From NCBI GenBank assembly GCA_005281725.1, contig SSBO01000012.1:11836272-11900271 (forward strand): DNA of 64,000 bases. Reading direction: 5' to 3'. The translations under genes were made by a program, and so were the position numbers. Position 1 is the first letter of the stretch. Each line of letters begins with the position of its first letter. The stretch comes from Wuchereria bancrofti. Its lineage: Eukaryota; Nematoda; Chromadorea; Rhabditida; Onchocercidae. Of this stretch, positions 12,818-24,726 are shown in pieces. The notes under the pieces are model-generated. The model was not told where the DNA came from. It worked only from the letters and a program-made list of their open reading frames with translations, and made no database searches.

Positions 12818-14277
12818 CTACAACTGGCCAAGAATTAGAATGTGTACGAAGAAAGTCAACAATAAACATTAATAGTAGCTGGATGTACTGGCTAAGCTAT
12901 TCTTTTTATTCCATGATTCGACCTCCTTATTTTTCATCTTTCGAATCTGTTCATATCCTACTGACTGTGTTGGCTTCATTTGGCAGTCAACGGACATTTC
13001 ACTAAGTTGTTATGTTCATGTTACGAGATAACCCAAGGTGATTTACCTGAAATCTAGGCAGTGGTAAGACAGGTGATATTTAATCTCAAGCAACCTAACA
13101 TTAATTAGTAAGGGCAGAGTAATCAATACAGGTTTTCATACAGCAAAGAAGTTGTACGTATACAAGAGACGAAATACACCTACTTCCGTTGAATATTTTG
13201 TATGTCAGCTGTTGTGAAAGCATTGTAGAAATTTTGCATATTGCACTTTGTTTTCTGCAAACTAATGAATAATGCGTAAGTGGCTTACGTGAGACGATAA
13301 ATCGAGATTTTAAGTGTAGTTTCCTAGCGAAAAGTGCTTTGCCAATATAAACTTCCTTGAAGCTAATCTAACATAGAATTTCTGTTGTTTTTAACGCACC
13401 AACGTGTTTTACCATTTTGAAATTTACTTAAAGTTCCATTTAGTGCTTTATAGCGTGTGTCAGGATTTTCCCAAACTAACAGAAACCTCAACAGCTGCAT
13501 GCCTGGCGAAGTAGTTGGATACAAATAAAGTTATAAAGACGATAACATTGATAAGCACCGCGAAAATAAAGCAGTTGCTTCTACCACCGTGCATTGCAGA
13601 AAATTATAAAAATAACAATCGTTTAAGTACTTTATTGCTTATATGCGTTTCGCTATCTGGAATTTGCATGCTTACAAATTTGGCAGCATTGAAGGGATGA
13701 AATATTAAAAACAAATTGGATTAAAATTTAAGTGGGACGTGAGGAAGGTAGGAGAAGGTCGATGTGAATAGATGAAGTATGAAGTGGCATTCTTGACTGG
13801 GATCTCGAATGAGAAAGTAATATTCTGTATCTTCGAATAAGCTTCATCGATCTGAGAGATAAAACACGTCCCATGGTATGGGCGATTTGAGATATGGGCG
13901 ATTTTCATAATATAAAACATTGGTTAAGTAGTAAGGAAGCAGGAATGCAGGATAAATATAACTGAACCTGTCAATGCTATACTTTAGTGACATGGGGACA
14001 GTGTTTTCGAACTGATGAAAGTCAGATATAATCAAGTGAGGAAGCGTTTGGGATACGGATGAGTTTTGTGCCAAATTCAAATTACGAAGATTTCAGTGAA
14101 TTTTAAAGGCAAAGCATGAGCAAGCAAGGACATAAAACAAGAGCAAACTTACCAACTGGTGGGTTTTTGACGATTGGACGCGAGGTCGCATCAACTCCGA
14201 TGCCAGTCGCCCAAAAGCTCAAGTTCATAAACGGGTATTACCACAGGTTAATTCTCTAGTAATTATTAATCGTGATT
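12818..14277. other. 5' region of the unit 1 membrane-protein gene; no certain exon
   Basis: Possible exon ends with minus-strand donors are seen near 13286 (CTCAC then GTAAG) and 13047 (TTTCAG then GTAAAT). Reading frames here differ between the two units mainly by changes that alter the protein, so most of this is probably intron or upstream DNA. Open frames at 13705-14080 (minus) behave in the same way and are not supported. Confidence 0.35.
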
Positions 14278-14316
14278 GTCGAGAAATTTTGAATTTGTTG
14301 TTTTATTGTTAATTAC

Positions 14317-14338
14317 CTCAAACTTGGGTAATTAAACT
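14317..14338 (-). repeat. SL1 spliced-leader sequence, second copy (21 of 22 bases)
   Basis: Read on the minus strand this is the 22-base nematode SL1, with only the first base differing (A for G). It is followed by GT, as in the SL donor RNA, then AATTAACAATAAAAC. There is no clear Sm site or stem-loop typical of an SL RNA downstream. Confidence 0.85.
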
Positions 14339-14369
14339 CCCGTGTTGTTCGTCGGTTGTTTTTCCGCAC

Positions 14370-14391
14370 CTCAAACTTGGGTAATTAAACC
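14370..14391 (-). repeat. SL1 spliced-leader sequence, first copy (exact 22-base match)
   Basis: The minus strand begins GGTTTAATTACCC and ends AGTTTGAG, the complete SL1 leader, followed by GTGCGG. It lies 31 bases upstream of the second copy in the same orientation. An exact 22-base match by chance in 64 kb is very unlikely, so this is derived from an SL RNA gene or from a reverse-transcribed SL-bearing RNA. Confidence 0.92.
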
Positions 14392-14625
14392 TTTATTTAA
14401 CATAAAACAAATCAACATCATAATAACGCATTATACATATCGCACGGATGCTAAACAGTTATAAAAGCGCTAAACATTACCAGAGAGCTGAAACCCCAAC
14501 CGCCCTAGAAATGGACAATTGTAAAAAATGATTAATTGTAATTAAGAGATGGTGTTGGAGTTAATTGAGACTAAAGATCATAAATGTGAATTTGAGAAGA
14601 AAGGAGATTTGTTTAAGGATAGATN

Positions 14626-14649
14626 ATATATATATATATATATATATAT
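14626..14649. repeat. TA microsatellite at the duplication boundary, next to an N
   Basis: An uninterrupted TA run follows an N at 14625. The matching left end of unit 1 is also a microsatellite (CATACATA), so the breakpoint lies in simple sequence. Confidence 0.95.
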
Positions 14650-14813
14650 TTGATAATGCACAGGAAACATTATTTGAATATGTTTTGAATATGCTTAGTC
14701 ATGTAGGTAGTTTCCTTGCTTTGGTGGATATAACTGACAGGAAAGTTCGGCCATCCCACTCGAATTTGTAAATGAATTAAGATTAAAATACCGAAAGTAA
14801 GAAAAGTTCTAAC

Positions 14814-15787
14814 TTTGATCAAGTAGAAATGCAACAATTTTGAGTTTCATTTGTGGCGGTGCGGTTTCAAACGGTATTTTACGAATACTGTCAATATCCT
14901 CCACTGTTGCTTTATTTAAATCATTCTCAACAGCCATAACGTCGGCACTTAAAATTTGAAACAACGAATTGCACTGGGGAAATTCTAGTAAACGTCGTCG
15001 AAGCTGATCCTAAAGAATTTCCGAAAATACATTGTTCATGACAACAATTTGACTTCACTAATAATTGTATATTATTTAAGAATCACTAAGCCTTCTAGTG
15101 TCAAAAAAATCGTACTAACATTGCGATCTTTGCTCTATAGAGTGAGACTTTGCTTTCACAGTCTCATAAACTTGTCTGCTCACAATTCGCTTCACTTATT
15201 TCCTCATTAATTACTATACAAACAGTAACTGTTTTTATTTCGTCAGTTATCCTTTAAACTGCTGATAAGGAGAAAGAGACGTTCAATAATTTTGTGTTTC
15301 CATGGGTTTCTCAATTTAAAGTTAGGAAGCCTTCAGAACTTTTGAAGTCTTAAGTGGAGATAAAAATTTATCTGAAAGCAAAAGCTTGAACAAAGCGAAA
15401 AATAAAAAAGCAATCTTTTTCTTTTTTCTTTGCCATCTTTATCTAGCATCTTTTTTCGAGATTCTCCAAGAAAAATTTCCATCATTAAGAAGAAAAACTG
15501 GACTTTTTCAAACAAAAATTTCTCAGGATTACTGATAAGAAAAAATTCCATCGTCCCAGTGTACAGTGAAATTTTGGTTTTCCTCAAAAAAGCAACACTT
15601 TAAGGTTCTCGAAAAAACGACTAACCAATGACTCATCCGAAAATACGCAAGCCGATGAAAAGGAGCATAGCAAAAGCGATGGCAGGAATGGCTGGATTTG
15701 TTCAAGATCGAATGCATCGATGTTATCGATGAAAGTGCCATTCTTCAATGCAGCATATACCGGTTGGGGTATTTGGCTTGGTACCAT
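14814..15787 (-). CDS. Integrator subunit 2-like N-terminal fragment, unit 2 (open but cut off)
   Basis: Exon A is at 15787-15626: ATG, then PQPVYAALKNGTFIDNIDAF and IQPFLPSLLLC, ending at a GTTAGT donor in phase 0. Exon D is at 15009-14814: DQLRRRLLEFPQCNSLFQIL, ADVMAVENDLNK, then a PPQMKLKIVAFLLDQ end at a GTTAGA donor. Together they give about 119 residues. They line up with the INTS2 N-terminus: F-x-A, a DPE-x-x-x-LLP motif, RLL...NS...LLS-DF-A-E-D, then FE...RLRLVLSELL. INTS2 proteins exceed 1000 residues. Here the gene stops at the duplication breakpoint about 160 bases downstream, so the rest is missing. It is either a dead fragment or a very short product. Family call is moderate. Confidence 0.55.
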
Positions 15788-16159
15788 TTCAGTCCTGTAA
15801 TTTTCGCATGACAGGTAAATAGTGAGCTAAGCAAGGAGTACGAGAGAACAAGTTCAAACAAAAATGCGCGAAATAATTAAAAGGCAAATAGTACAAAAGC
15901 CAGATAATTATCATACCCACTGGTACCAAAAGAGGTAACTTGCGTTTAGGCCATTAATGGTATTGTGTGGTGGTAAGGTTATTAATGGTTTTATAAACAT
16001 TGGGGGAGGTGAATTTACAATGATCTAACCTTCGCTTTTCCTTAATGAACTGGACATTGCTGTTCAACGCGATGTTTTATTCTGAATGGAATAAGGATTA
16101 TTGATTGATCAGTGCCTTTTTCTACTAATTCAAATTTCGGTTGGTGTCTCTTCACCACA

Positions 16160-16161
16160 GG
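16160..16161 (+). other. Probable SL trans-splice (or 5' UTR) acceptor of com-1
   Basis: CTCTTCACCACAG ends at 16160, 32 bases before the com-1 ATG at 16193, with no upstream exon recognised. The same acceptor survives in unit 1. Confidence 0.45.
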
Positions 16162-16192
16162 TTCCGTATTCTTCATTCTATTGCTAGCATTG

Positions 16193-17737
16193 ATGTCATC
16201 GTCGTCATTCATGAATACTGCCAGAACAGTGTTGCCCTCCTACAGAGAGTCTGTTGATGATGCGGAAAATCCCAATTCATTGGACGACACTTCATTTCTT
16301 GATGCTACTACGCCAGTCAATCTTGTCGAAAATCATGGAGCATCACAAAAAGTTTCCGAAATTTCGCTAGACACCATATTTGGACAAGAAAATTGTCAAT
16401 CACTATTCGAAACAGGTCTGAAAAAAAACGGTAATCCGTGTGATATTTTCGATACAGTTGATGACATTCCAGAAACACCGAAGTCCGTGGAAATCATCGA
16501 CCTAACAACACCGAAGAAGACTTCACAAAACAGATCACCTCTTCTTCCCACTCAACCACTACCGACGACTTGTACAAGTTCTGTGCAGCGGCGATCGAGA
16601 ACCTGCTGTAATGGCACTTTGGATAATTGGATTAACTGGTTCGAACCACCACCAAGACCGAAACAAGTTAATGCAGATAAATATGCTCCTTGGTTGAATA
16701 TTAGTCCAGACGTCTCTCCAGAAAAGCTGGAGTGTGCAGAGACAACCGCCAGTGGTTCGTGCTCGTCGCAGATTTCATCAGAGTCTTTAACAGGTTCTAC
16801 CGGAATTCAACTGATCTTTCCAAGCTATAATTGCGGAGAGTTGAGAAGGCTAACCTCCAACACTACAGAATGCCCAAAGAACCAAATATCTGAAGGAATC
16901 ACGGTATCGCAGAATTCTTCGGTGATATTAGGGTCAATTTTACCGGTAACTTTTACTAGTCAAGAAGAAACAAGTGAAGATCAGTTGGATATTATTTCTT
17001 CCATATCTGATGATTTTTCTCTCCCGCTTACTCCTTCTCCTCCTAAAACATTACGCAAAACAGAAAAGCTAGAGCAAGTATCACTTGCAACAACGCTGAA
17101 TCGAAGTAACGTGGTTGATTGTTATACTGTTCTGGAATCACAGCATACACGTTCTCTGATGAAAGTGATATCTTCACCAACATTTTGTCAAAATGGCGGA
17201 AAATATGTGAATAATGAGCTGACTTCACGATTTGACGATGATGGTAAAGTTCGACGAAAAAAAGCTGAACGACGTTTATTGCATGGCTACGATTGTTCAT
17301 GTTGTGCGGATTACTACGAAGCCTTGGGATTAAATCATGATGAGCGTAATAAACGGATTGATCAAGTTAGTCTAAATTTTATTTAAATATATTTCATCAT
17401 ATACTTAGAACCGCATGTCCACATAGATATAAGATAATCGTTAGGAATGTGTTGGGTAGAACTTTTTTCGATATATCGATATGAATTGAATTGTAATTCT
17501 TAGGAACAGATTTTGATATTGCATTTAATTCATCCGTATTCTTTACAGGTTAGTAAGCACAGAAATATTGAAAGGGAACCATCTACTCCTGAATATTATT
17601 GGGAGATTAGGATGCCAAATAGAGAAGAACAACGCCGACGTGGGCAAATTATTGAAAGCAGTTCACCGATTGCTCTTAAAACACGTTATCCGGAGTACAA
17701 GCCGAACAGACGTGCTCGGCGTAGACTTTTCATTTAA
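16193..17737 (+). CDS. com-1: COM-1, CtIP/Sae2/Ctp1 DNA end-resection factor (intact copy, unit 2)
   Basis: Cofactor of the Mre11-Rad50-Nbs1 nuclease that starts resection of DNA double-strand breaks, essential for meiotic recombination. Two exons, 16193-17365 and 17549-17737, join in phase (GATCAA then GTTAGTAAG), giving 453 residues. The first 360 residues are serine/threonine-rich and disordered, with SP/TP sites, as in the family. The C-terminal CtIP domain spans the junction: KAERRLLHGYDCSCCADYYE, then SKHR and TPEYYWEIRMP. The threonine before PEYYW corresponds to the CDK-phosphorylated threonine of CtIP (T847 in human). A basic tail (RRARRRLFI) ends the protein. The start is the first in-frame ATG behind a splice acceptor; the frame is open farther upstream without ATG. 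The unit 1 copy is a pseudogene, so this is the only usable com-1 here. Confidence 0.9.
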
Positions 17738-18961
17738 CAATTAAACTATTTGATTTTGTTTTACTGACTCTTTGCATTGTGAGTACTTTCAGCAATGTGA
17801 ACTGTTGTTTAACTTTTAGGTAAGATGAGCTTTGTGGTTGCATATGGAAAGTCCATCCATATATGACCTTATTTGGTATATATGCACTGATGACCAGACT
17901 ATTGGTGAACTTGTCACCAATCAATTGAAATTTGGAAATATCCAGGTTTCGAGATTTTAATGGGGTTGTCAGCTTTATGGCTTTATTACTAACTGCGTTA
18001 AATAGTTGTTGTGGGATATTCTTATGTTATGCATTTAAATGTTTTTTATCGTTATGTTTTTCTGGTAAAACTACCTCAGCAATATTTTTCAAAAAATCTA
18101 GGAGCCTTATTGATGATTTGAATGGCTATTGTTGATCACATGATTCATAAGTAATCATCTTTTTTTTCACTGGTCCATTGTATCCATTCCTTGTATTCAT
18201 TTCCATTCCACTTATTTAATAGGATCTAAATCAAGCTAATGTTTCGAAAAATCACAGATCTAATATTTGCAATAAACCCCTTGAAATTTAAGAAATGCGT
18301 GCAATTTCTTCCACTGACATTTTCTACTGAAAAAATTTGTTTGGATCATATTTCTTAATTGATAACTTCTCCGAATTATAAAAGATGCAATTTAAAAACT
18401 CGTGGTTTTGAAGACCCGAGCCTCACTTTTTTAATTCAGTTTTGTTTACATCTCTTTATAAAATTATTTAGTAGGAATTTGTTAAGCCATTGTTTATTTA
18501 AAAGCTATGAGTATATCCGATCTTGCTACCCGATAGCTTTTTAAAACTTTTTATGCTGCCTGCTTTACTTAAATTTATTTGCTGTTATTGCTGAGCCATT
18601 ACATTTTATTACTATAAGTTTTTATGTACTACCTCTTTTGTCTTCATGTATAAATTTCACATGTATAAATTTCATCAAAATATCAGATTTTAATTATTTA
18701 TGAAGTTTTTTTCAGACATATCTCAAGCTTACAATTTTTTTCCTGAAGGTCATGCGCGTCATGACGTCGCTTCAAAGTACCAAAAGTTTAAAGTGCTGTT
18801 TTTTTTTTTTTTTAAACAGGAGCTACTAGAGACTTAAAATGTTAGTTATATGGAGACCTGACTTGCATTTTGGGTTTCAAGTTATTGTAGCATATGACCA
18901 AGAAAGTTTAAATTTAAATTAGGCTTAAGGTTGCTTTTACCCTCGCTATTCAATATTTCAG
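17738..18961. other. Spacer between com-1 and prefoldin 6, unit 2
   Basis: No gene recognised. A canonical acceptor TTTCAG ends at 18961, 13 bases before the prefoldin 6 ATG, suggesting trans-splicing of that mRNA. Confidence 0.55.
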
Positions 18962-18974
18962 CTTTCGAGACAGG

Positions 18975-20586
18975 ATGGGTGATTTTGTTATAAATAAATT
19001 CGAAGAAGAGCTTGCTAAATATAAACGCTTTGAAAAGGGTTAGTATTCTCGTCAATTTTTTTCTATTTTGTTATTACGGCTCGTTTATTTTGATTTCCTA
19101 ATCAAAATTTTGTTGAATACTTCCATAATTTTTCTTGCCGGAGTTTGAAACAACGCTGGCTGACTTCTGGTAGATTCTGATAAATAAAATGGAGTTTGAA
19201 GTGTGGGGTTTAATATCATATCTTGCGTTGACGTGGGAAATCCCCCTTTTCATAAGTGAAGCGTTCAACAGAAAAGATACTTTTGAAAAAACGGATTACT
19301 GTTAAATTGTTAAATTGTTTGTATTGTAGTAGTTTATTCTACTTTGATCAGCATTATTTTTATCCATTGTTTACAGATCGCGAAAAAAATATTCGTAATC
19401 GACAAAAACTTGAGGGACAGTTGACGGAAAATAAACTTGTGAAAACTGTAACTTTTTTTTTGTTTCTTTTTTTCTTCATTTTTTTTGTAACTTCTAGTCA
19501 GTTAGCTTTAGTTTTTTATAAGTTTATGTTGGTGTATTCGTCAGTAACATACCAAGTATATGGATTAAAAGATGATTATATCGTCATGTCTTTTTCGGAG
19601 AATGATAGAAGGATGGAATGTCTGGTGTCATATTTTGCAATTTTTGTTTTAGTAATTGGCTTAATCTCTTCCTTTTTTACAAAGTAAAGCTTTGACATGT
19701 TCAGTGCTTCATATATGGGTTTATGTTTTCTTTATCTAATTGTTTCGTTTTTATAAATGTTAGCAAAAGGCCATAAATAATACAGAATCGAAAAGTATAA
19801 GGTTTGTTGAGAAAATCGATTTTATGGGATTGAAAGCTAATTTCAAGAATACAACTATTTTACAGTTTATGCATTTCAGGAGCTTGATCTTCTAGAAGAA
19901 GGTGCAACGGTATACAAATTGATTGGGCCAGTACTATTTAAACAAGATCTCACCGAAGCAAAACAAAACGTTGAAAAACGCATAGATTATATCATAGCTG
20001 AAATGTAAGCTTTTTTTATTTTCACTGTCATAATTTACTGCAATAAATTTTAAAAAAGAAAGAGAAGGGAGTTTACTTTGTGAATCTCATAAGCTATAAG
20101 TTGTGACGGACGAGAAGTGATTAGTTCAATAACAAATTTGGTAATTCGTTGGTTTAGTAGATTAAAATTTAATTTGCATTTAATGTTTTTGAGGGAATGG
20201 ATTAGTACTATTTTGAGATATTAAGTTTTATGTATTGTCTGGAAAACTCTGAAATGTGTGTTTCATATCGTAGGAAAGTTCTTTTTGTGCACTCGCACAG
20301 TTCAGTTAAATATTTCGCAGATTTTTCATAGTTAATGACGGATAAAGTACTTGGTAGAGTCCTAAATTGATTATATTAATTTTTAGACTACACATAAAAC
20401 TTAATATTGATACTTGTTCTTTATGATACATTACTGCTGTTTTGTATTGATATATTACCAACTGAAATAAATTATAGAAATCGACTAGAACAAACGATAG
20501 CAGATGCTGGGACAAAGCAAGAAAATCAGAAGCAAACAGTGATGAGGTTGCAAAATGCAGTAACTCAGCGGTTCCGGACTAAATGA
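18975..20586 (+). CDS. pfd-6: Prefoldin subunit 6, unit 2 copy
   Basis: Same role and structure as the unit 1 copy: exons 18975-19038, 19377-19447, 19880-20004 and 20478-20586, 122 residues, all GT-AG. Differences from the other copy include a leucine-lacking start (VINK for VMNK), DR for GR at the first junction, GQL for EQL, EE for GG in the LLE hairpin, TV for TI, and changes in the last helix (QTIADAG; MRLQNAVTQR). None breaks the fold motifs, but the loss of a glycine in LLEGG and A-to-G in the helix are not conservative, so one copy may be evolving faster. Both copies keep every splice phase. Confidence 0.93.
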
Positions 20587-21839
20587 TTGCAAAGTATTTG
20601 GAAATGATTTTTGTTCAACGTGTTGTTATCGTTGGCTTTTCTTAGATTATAAAACTTTATCCTTAATCAAAATTTTGAATTGGTATTAGTAATTACTTTT
20701 CGAAAAGCAATGAGTTTGTGCTCGGGAATTAGCAGTTCAATACATATTTGAAGCGTAAATTATCTGTGATGCTTAATTGAGCCGTGAGAGGTTTATATCT
20801 GGGTATTATTTTACGTGGGTATATAAATGATGAATCAAAAATTCACTTTGAAGCTATGATGCATGAGTTAGTTGCGTTTCGTGCTGACGCCATGGTACAT
20901 TAAAACTAAAATTTTTTTATGAACATCTTTTAACTAAATTTTTCTCTAATTTATGTACAGGTACCCTCTGAATGTTAAAACTACAGAAGTCGAACAGTGC
21001 TCTTTTGTTTTAATAAGATATCAAATCTTAAGAAATTATTCAAATAATTTTTAATTCTGTGTGGACTTTGAATTCATTGTCAGTCATGAGAAAAGATGTA
21101 TAACGTTTTGAAAAACACACACACGAAAACTTTGTAGGTGATACGATGACACCTTATATCAATTTGTGAATCTTTTTTACTGCAGTAAACTCATATTGCT
21201 TTTATTCTTTTGTCTTTTCTTTGTTCATGAAATATTACTTTTTCTTCGCTTTATCTTTTTCTGTGAAGTGTCGATAATTCTCGAATTTATTTTTATTATT
21301 TTAATCTCTTTCGGAAACCTAATTTTAATTGTGTAACGATTGATAGAAGCGAATAATTCGGATGTCTTTTGTTTTTCAGAAGCCACCGACTTTCCTAAAA
21401 AAGGAATCGGTTTATAGTATTGAAGGTATTCCCGACATGACCTAAATTTCTTTTTGATAATTTTTATTAACCGCATACAATCAGACATTTTATAACTCAT
21501 TTTTTTTTGAATTTAATTTAAAGGAGGATTTCCTTATATATATTAGGCATTAAAATTTATGTTTCTGCAAAACTTTAAAAAGTTGGTTTGTTACAAATAC
21601 TAATTTCCCATATAGATCTTTTAGTGTCGCCATTATTGTCTCACTATTTTGAAGTCTTCTAATCTCCTTCCACTACCCAAAAAATCATTTCCCACTTAAA
21701 TCCCAACTAATATTCTTTTGTAGTTTTACGTAAATGTATTTTTACTGGTCTACTATATATATATATATATTCTAGCTCTTGGGAAATAGGTCAAATTTAG
21801 TTGAGCTGAATTTTAGTTATCGGAATGATGACCTTGAAA
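20587..21839. other. Convergent spacer, unit 2
   Basis: Counterpart of 8169-9432. No exon recognised. It includes a TA microsatellite at about 21754-21771. Confidence 0.5.
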
Positions 21840-24726
21840 TTAATAGTCTTGTTGTATATGCCCTCCTGTTCTAAGACGGTTGAAATATCGTAAAAATGTA
21901 GATTTGTTACCCACTTCCAACCGCATCCCCTTAGATGTGTTGCAGCTCTTGTATTGACTTCCGGGTGCAGAAGGATTAGTATCTTCGGCTTCCCTTTGTT
22001 GGGATTTCACCGTCCTCACTGTTGGCATGATATTTGCGCCGATCGATAACGCATCATGTTCCTTGGCTAACATTATCTTTCTCGATCTTGCCGGTGCCTG
22101 GTCCAGATCTGTTTGTTTAAGTAAGATAGTTGAAGCTCTTTTCTGTAGCAATTTACTCTTTCTTGTTCTGGCTTCATACTTCGTGCTGGAGTTACATTCT
22201 CGCATATCCGTCCCACTCCGTTCGTTAAGACTTCTAACATTCGCTTCGTCTTCAACCCTGAGAGTTTGAGTGGATAATTCGGAATACCTGCTTGGTTGTG
22301 TTTTTTCTGTACGGACTGATACAGGTTTGGATTTTCTTCTCGGATCTGACACTCCCCTTGTTCCACTTTTTTTTCTCGTGATTGAGTATTTTGCATCTTC
22401 GAATGTTTTGCTACTATTTTTTCTCCGTTTTCGATCATCGACTGTCTGGAATCGTTTTCTTATTCGTTAGTTGCCTCATCATCTTCATCTCCTCCGTCTT
22501 TTTTGATCACTTCCGATTTTGGTTCCTGTTGTAATTTCTTTTTTAGGAGGTCAAATATGGATTTGGTACTCTTTATTCTTAGAGTTAACAGTAAACCTGG
22601 TATTCAACATTTTTCGGATAGGTTTAAATCAAAATATGGAAAAGACTAGTTTTAAAGTGAAGCAGTAAACTTAGTAGTAGTTGGGAGTCGTTTTGGAATT
22701 TATATAATGTCTTACCTTGTCCATAGTTTTTAATAATTATTTGAACATTTTCTCCAATGTTGTAAGCCTAAAACGGAAAGATTTATTTGCATGTAATCAC
22801 TTAATCTTTTCTAACGATAACTACTGATCAGAAACTTTGTCATTCAAACGTGTTCTCTGTGTCCGTCGAAAATCAGTGGCAGTACTAACAGACCACCATT
22901 CTGAATAATTTTGATCAAACATTTTTATTCTTATATTTTTTAGTTATATGAATACCAACCATTCTTTTGGCAACAGCAATATATAACAACAATGAGAAAG
23001 AGAGAGGTAAGAATAATCAATATAGGTACACCTATAACTAAAGCTAGATGATTGCCAGCATTGTTGAAATTTTTTTTATTCATATAATTTTTATTCAGTA
23101 TTAATGCTTGCACGGTCTTTTACAATCTAGCAGAAAATTTTATAAAATCTTCAGGAATCATTATGTTATTAGACAGTGTGGAGATTTTTGACTACATATG
23201 TTATGAGGAGGATGGTGTTAATATTGCTTATGTACGTCGCTTTGCTGATTGTTTAATCTTATTTGATTTGTTACGAAATTACCGAATGATATTGAAAGTA
23301 GATTTCGGAAATTTCCCTAACATACATGAATTACTTTTTCGTCATTCTTGCAGTAATTTTCTGTCTCTACTGATATAATTCATTGTAAAATTTATCTTTA
23401 TTTGGAAATATTTGCTGGAAATTTGAAAGAAAGAAAACTGTTGAATAGGTTTACCCCGGTTGAAAAACTGAACGTTTAACCTTGAATAAGGCATTGGCAA
23501 TTTTGTTTGTAAGATACAAACAAAATTTGTTTTTTTTTTTCGGGTTCTTAGACGGTAATGAAACACATTGTACGTCGCTTCACTGAAAAGACCATGTTTG
23601 AAATAAAATCCAACTTTAAAAAAAGTATTGGGAATTTACTGAGCTTATCACATTCGTTTATCTATCACATTCCTTAGAAGTGTAGCTTTATCAGAGTAAA
23701 TATCAAATCTCTATTGTTATTATTGATATAGCGACATTTATGCTGTAGAACTTCCTAATTCATAAAGAGTGGAAAAGAAGCTAGGACATGTGTGAAGTAC
23801 TGTGCCAATAACTTGCGATCCAATCTGTTCACAAAACAACAAATTTTGTTGTTGAGATAGATGGAGTGAATTTTTCGTGCGTTAATTTCGAATAGAAATT
23901 CAGATTTGCGAGTGTATGGAACAGTTGAATGATAAATTCGTTTTCGTCGTTTATAATATATGTTATAATTGCCAGGATCCAGCTGCAAGGCTCGAAAAAA
24001 ATTTTTTGAATTTAGAATTTTAAATTTAGCGTGTATTCATTGCGGAACGATATGAGTTGTACATTATATCTAATACAAGAATGTGAATGATTGGATGTTA
24101 GCAGTATGTAACTTTTCAAAACTTTACAAGTACATTCATTGGTTTCAGAGTTATTAACTAATTACTGATCACGTGATCTAAATAATCCGTTAATTAAAGT
24201 GAGTTGTTCAATAAATTATTAATGGCGAGTGAATCAGCAACACAGGTGTACTCGAAGAGTTGAGGTGGTTAACTTCGCAATTACTATTTACATTACAATC
24301 ATCAGCATGTAGTTTGATAATATATTTGACACGTATACTCATTTGATGGGAGCAGTTCTGCAAGAGTAACTGGTACCTTCGATTTGCCGGTGATTTTCCT
24401 AAAACTAATTATAAAATGAATGTAAACAGAAAACGTCTAATATTCAGCTTTCTAACATTTCACGATCCTCTATCAAAAAAAATTAGGTAACGTCTTACGT
24501 GTGGGCTGAAAAAGCATAGCAGTCTAAAACTGAAATAAATGAAGGAGTAAGTCCAAGTTAAAGTTATGGACACAGATTGCTCGAGAGAAGAGGGCATTAC
24601 AATGTCTTCAGAAATCTTACTTTTATTTGTTGGGATTTGTAGGTAATTCTCTAGCATTAACTCAAGTGGAAATTTTGTCGTATTGGTAAATATACGGCCC
24701 AGTTTAGTGTCCCTACAACTAGCCAA
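21840..24726 (-). pseudogene. Membrane-protein pseudogene, unit 2
   Basis: Counterpart of 9433-12817 with several independent lesions. The two exons that follow the transmembrane exon in unit 1 are deleted. The transmembrane exon lacks its acceptor region and one base near 23046. The exon before it has a T-run insertion (about 23530) and a one-base loss (about 23475). The exon at 23985-23815 has a four-base loss, and its donor is GC. In the tail CAA has become TAA at 22462-22460. Long open pieces remain (22352-21840 and 22438-22073) but lie in two frames. The tail frame just before the stop lacks the 8-base step found in unit 1. Confidence 0.85.

Larger units (their letters stand above)
2371..14277 (+). 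repeat. Segmental tandem duplication, unit 1
   Basis: Base-by-base reading shows collinear similarity with 14649-26164 along the whole unit, with roughly nine in ten bases equal by eye and many small indels. The left limit falls at a CATACATA microsatellite (2361-2371). The right limit falls just after a shared TAATTATT-ATCGT-ATT at 14277. Unit 1 holds the INTS2 fragment, a com-1 pseudogene, prefoldin 6 and the better membrane-protein copy. Confidence 0.95.
14278..14648. other. Spacer between the two duplicated units
   Basis: This stretch has no counterpart at the right end of unit 2 or the left end of unit 1. It holds two SL1 copies in minus orientation and ends in a TA microsatellite preceded by a single undetermined base at 14625. 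No protein-coding sequence seen. Confidence 0.8.

Noticed and set aside
13705..14080. Minus-strand frames conserved in length near the unit ends
   Set aside because: Differences from the unit 2 copies are mostly protein-changing and one copy is shifted, so they do not behave as coding sequence.
14317..14391. A functional SL RNA gene
   Set aside because: There is no clear Sm-binding site or three-stem structure after either leader copy, and the two leaders are too close (31 bases) for two complete genes.
15333..15587. A minus-strand frame between INTS2-like exons A and D
   Set aside because: It has a lysine/phenylalanine-rich low-complexity reading, and direct joining of exons A and D gives the length expected for INTS2, so this is intron.
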